From contig CANGHD010000021.1 of NCBI GenBank assembly GCA_947453525.1, forward strand, positions 1-34,617: a stretch of 34,617 nt of DNA, given 5' to 3'. The DNA comes from Paracoccaceae bacterium. Lineage in GTDB: Bacteria; Pseudomonadota; Alphaproteobacteria; Rhodobacterales; Rhodobacteraceae. Shown in pieces: positions 33,441 through 34,617 of this stretch. How positions within the stretch are numbered: the stretch's first letter is position 1; each line of letters opens with the position of its first letter. The position numbers and the translations under genes are program-made. Below the pieces are notes generated by a model. The model ran no database searches. It was not told the DNA's origin and saw nothing but the letters and a program-made list of their open reading frames with translations.

Positions 33441-33883
33441 CTACGTTCGGTCGCAATGGAGCCCGCTGAAAGCCCGGGGCTGACCCAGATCCGCGCGGGC
33501 CTGCACCTGCCACCCGGCCGCCACAGATAAAGGGCATCGGCGCGGGCTTCGGGGCGGGGGTGCTCGACCTGTCGCCGGTCGACACGGTGGAAACCGTCAA
33601 AAACGCCGAGGCCACCGCCCGGCGACTGGCGCGGGAAGAGGGGATCCTCGCCGGGATCTCCTGCGGCGCCGCCGTGGCCCTGCGTCTGACGCACCGGGAC
33701 GAGAACGCGGGCAAGACCATCGGCGTCATCCTGCCCGACCGGGGCGAGCGTTACCTCGGTTCCGCCCGGTTCGCCGGCCTCTTCGACGTGACCGGCCCTG
33801 CCCCGAACTGGCACCGCCGTCAGGCCCATACCCTTCCCGCCGTGCTTCTTTGCCCCGGCGGGATCGTTCAGTCAGACCCATGA
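33441..33883 (+). pseudogene. cysK: Cysteine synthase remnant, truncated and frameshifted
   Basis: The C-terminal third of a PLP-dependent O-acetylserine sulfhydrylase. In one frame, from about 33441, [20 protein letters not shown] matches the family segment around VEPAESPV; the frame then stops at CAC AGA TAA. In the next frame, from about 33524, [16 protein letters not shown] continues the same protein through [19 protein letters not shown] and [16 protein letters not shown]. Restoring one A (CAC AAG ATA AAG) joins the two frames as HKIKGIG, the expected family sequence. The N-terminal two thirds, including the PLP lysine, are absent, and the natural stop is lost, adding a non-homologous tail to 33883. 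Non-functional. Confidence 0.85.
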
Positions 33884-34212
33884 CCTGCGGCCCGGCATGC
33901 CCCCGTCGCGCCCTTGCATTGCGGCGAGTGATCCGTCCGCCCCGCCGCAGCGCCAAGCCCGCTCCCCTGCGCCACGGGCCTGCAGATGACCGCAGACCCC
34001 GCAGCGGTTCGCCCGGTTCCACCCTTGGGGCCAGCGAGAGACGGCAGGCGCCCCGCGGGCTGACGGGGGCAAGCTCGCCGCAGCCCAACCCCATCCGCAG
34101 ATGGTCACATCGCACGACCGCCGGTATTTCACTGCCCCGCCCCGCGCGCGCCCCTTTCCGCCGCGCCCGAACCCTGTACACATGGGACAAGTCCAAGCCC
34201 CGGAAGTTCAAC
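33884..34212. other. Intergenic region before sbcD
   Basis: 329 bases of GC-rich sequence. Shadow ORFs on both strands are Arg/Gly/Pro-rich and unconvincing. I see no clear promoter, terminator or RNA; the GGAAG ribosome site of sbcD is at the right end. Confidence 0.5.
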
Positions 34213-34617
34213 ATGCGCATCCTTCACACCGCCGACTGGCACATCGGCCAGACCCTCGCGGGCTTCAGCCGCGAGGCCGAACACCGCGCCTTCCTTGACC
34301 ACCTCGGCACCCTGATCATCGACCACGAAGTTGACGCCCTGCTGGTCGCGGGCGATGTCTTTGACGGCATCAACCCCTCGGGCGAGGCGCAAAGAATGCT
34401 CTACGCAGCACTCGCCCGCTACACCCGCCTGCGCCCCGGCCTGACCGTGGTGATGATCGCCGGCAACCACGACCCCGCCGCAAGACTGGAAGCGCCCGAG
34501 GCCGTGTTGCGCGAACTCGGTGTCCATGTCGTGGGCACGATGAACCCCGACCCGGCCCGCCACCTGATCGCGCTGTCGGATGCCACCGGGGTCAAGGCTT
34601 ATGTCCTCGCCATCCCC
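34213..34617 (+). CDS. sbcD: Exonuclease SbcCD subunit D, N-terminal part
   Basis: The nuclease subunit (Mre11 homologue) of the SbcCD complex, which opens hairpins and processes DNA ends. The 135 codons present run off the right edge. They carry the metallophosphoesterase motifs in order: ILHTADWHIGQTLAG (first D-x-H), LLVAGDVFDGINP (GDxxD) and VMIAGNHDPAARL (GNHD). The ATG at 34213 has GGAAG upstream. sbcC would be expected next, outside the window. ORFs cut by the edge are not in the supplied track. Confidence 0.93.
   Translation, partial: MRILHTADWHIGQTLAGFSREAEHRAFLDHLGTLIIDHEVDALLVAGDVFDGINPSGEAQRMLYAALARYTRLRPGLTVVMIAGNHDPAARLEAPEAVLRELGVHVVGTMNPDPARHLIALSDATGVKAYVLAIP

Noticed and set aside
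32583-34212. Possible integrated mobile element at tRNA-Asn
   Set aside because: No integrase, no direct repeat of the tRNA 3' end and no transposase found; only the gene-poor state hints at it.

Overview
The window is a high-GC stretch of chromosome with alphaproteobacterial gene content, most likely from the Rhodobacterales (Rhodobacter/Paracoccus-type). Pointers are the glgP-glgB-glgC cluster, the tatA-tatB-tatC-DUF815 operon, the surE-pcm-nlpD block, a TIGR02281-type retropepsin-like protease, an S12 D-aminopeptidase of Ochrobactrum type, a possible CtrA box, and an intergenic element of a kind I recall from this order. Species cannot be fixed from sequence alone. A 17-base C run at base 1 suggests the window starts at a contig end.

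Layout. (1) 1-6.0 kb, leftward: glycogen metabolism, transcribed glgP > glgB > glgC (glgA probably next, outside the window), with an AT-rich control region upstream. (2) 6.4-10.2 kb: a tiny Pro/Gln-rich ORF, a TfoX C-terminal-domain protein convergent with ndk, a VOC protein and an ABC-F ATPase. (3) 10.2-18.1 kb: a periplasmic LprI-domain protein, MarC, a membrane-anchored retropepsin-like protease, a TauE-type exporter overlapping a PhyH-like oxygenase gene, a Bcr/CflA pump, dusA, and an outer-membrane efflux lipoprotein without its pump. (4) 18.2-25.0 kb: D-aminopeptidase, divergent from a soluble PAS protein preceded by a CtrA-like box; then a GST and the surE-pcm-nlpD block. (5) 25.2-28.8 kb: tatA-tatB-tatC-DUF815 leftward, and a divergent WYL-family regulator with a promoter/operator I can read. 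(6) 28.9-32.4 kb: an ABC ATPase without partners, an EnvZ-like histidine kinase without a response regulator, and an MBL-fold hydrolase. (7) 32.5-34.6 kb: tRNA-Asn(GTT) with promoter and terminator, a small hypothetical gene, a frameshifted 5'-truncated cysK remnant, gene-poor sequence, and the start of sbcD.

Most of the window is ordinary core genome. I see no CRISPR array, intact insertion sequence, prophage or recognisable defence system, and no convincing undescribed multi-gene system. The observations most worth a second look are regulatory or architectural: the CtrA-like box before the PAS gene, the palindrome over the -10 of the WYL regulator, an intrinsic terminator inside the 3' end of the TfoX-like gene, the LprI protein whose C-terminal domain resembles XAC2610-type proteins, the PhyH-like/TauE overlap, and the decayed zone behind tRNA-Asn.
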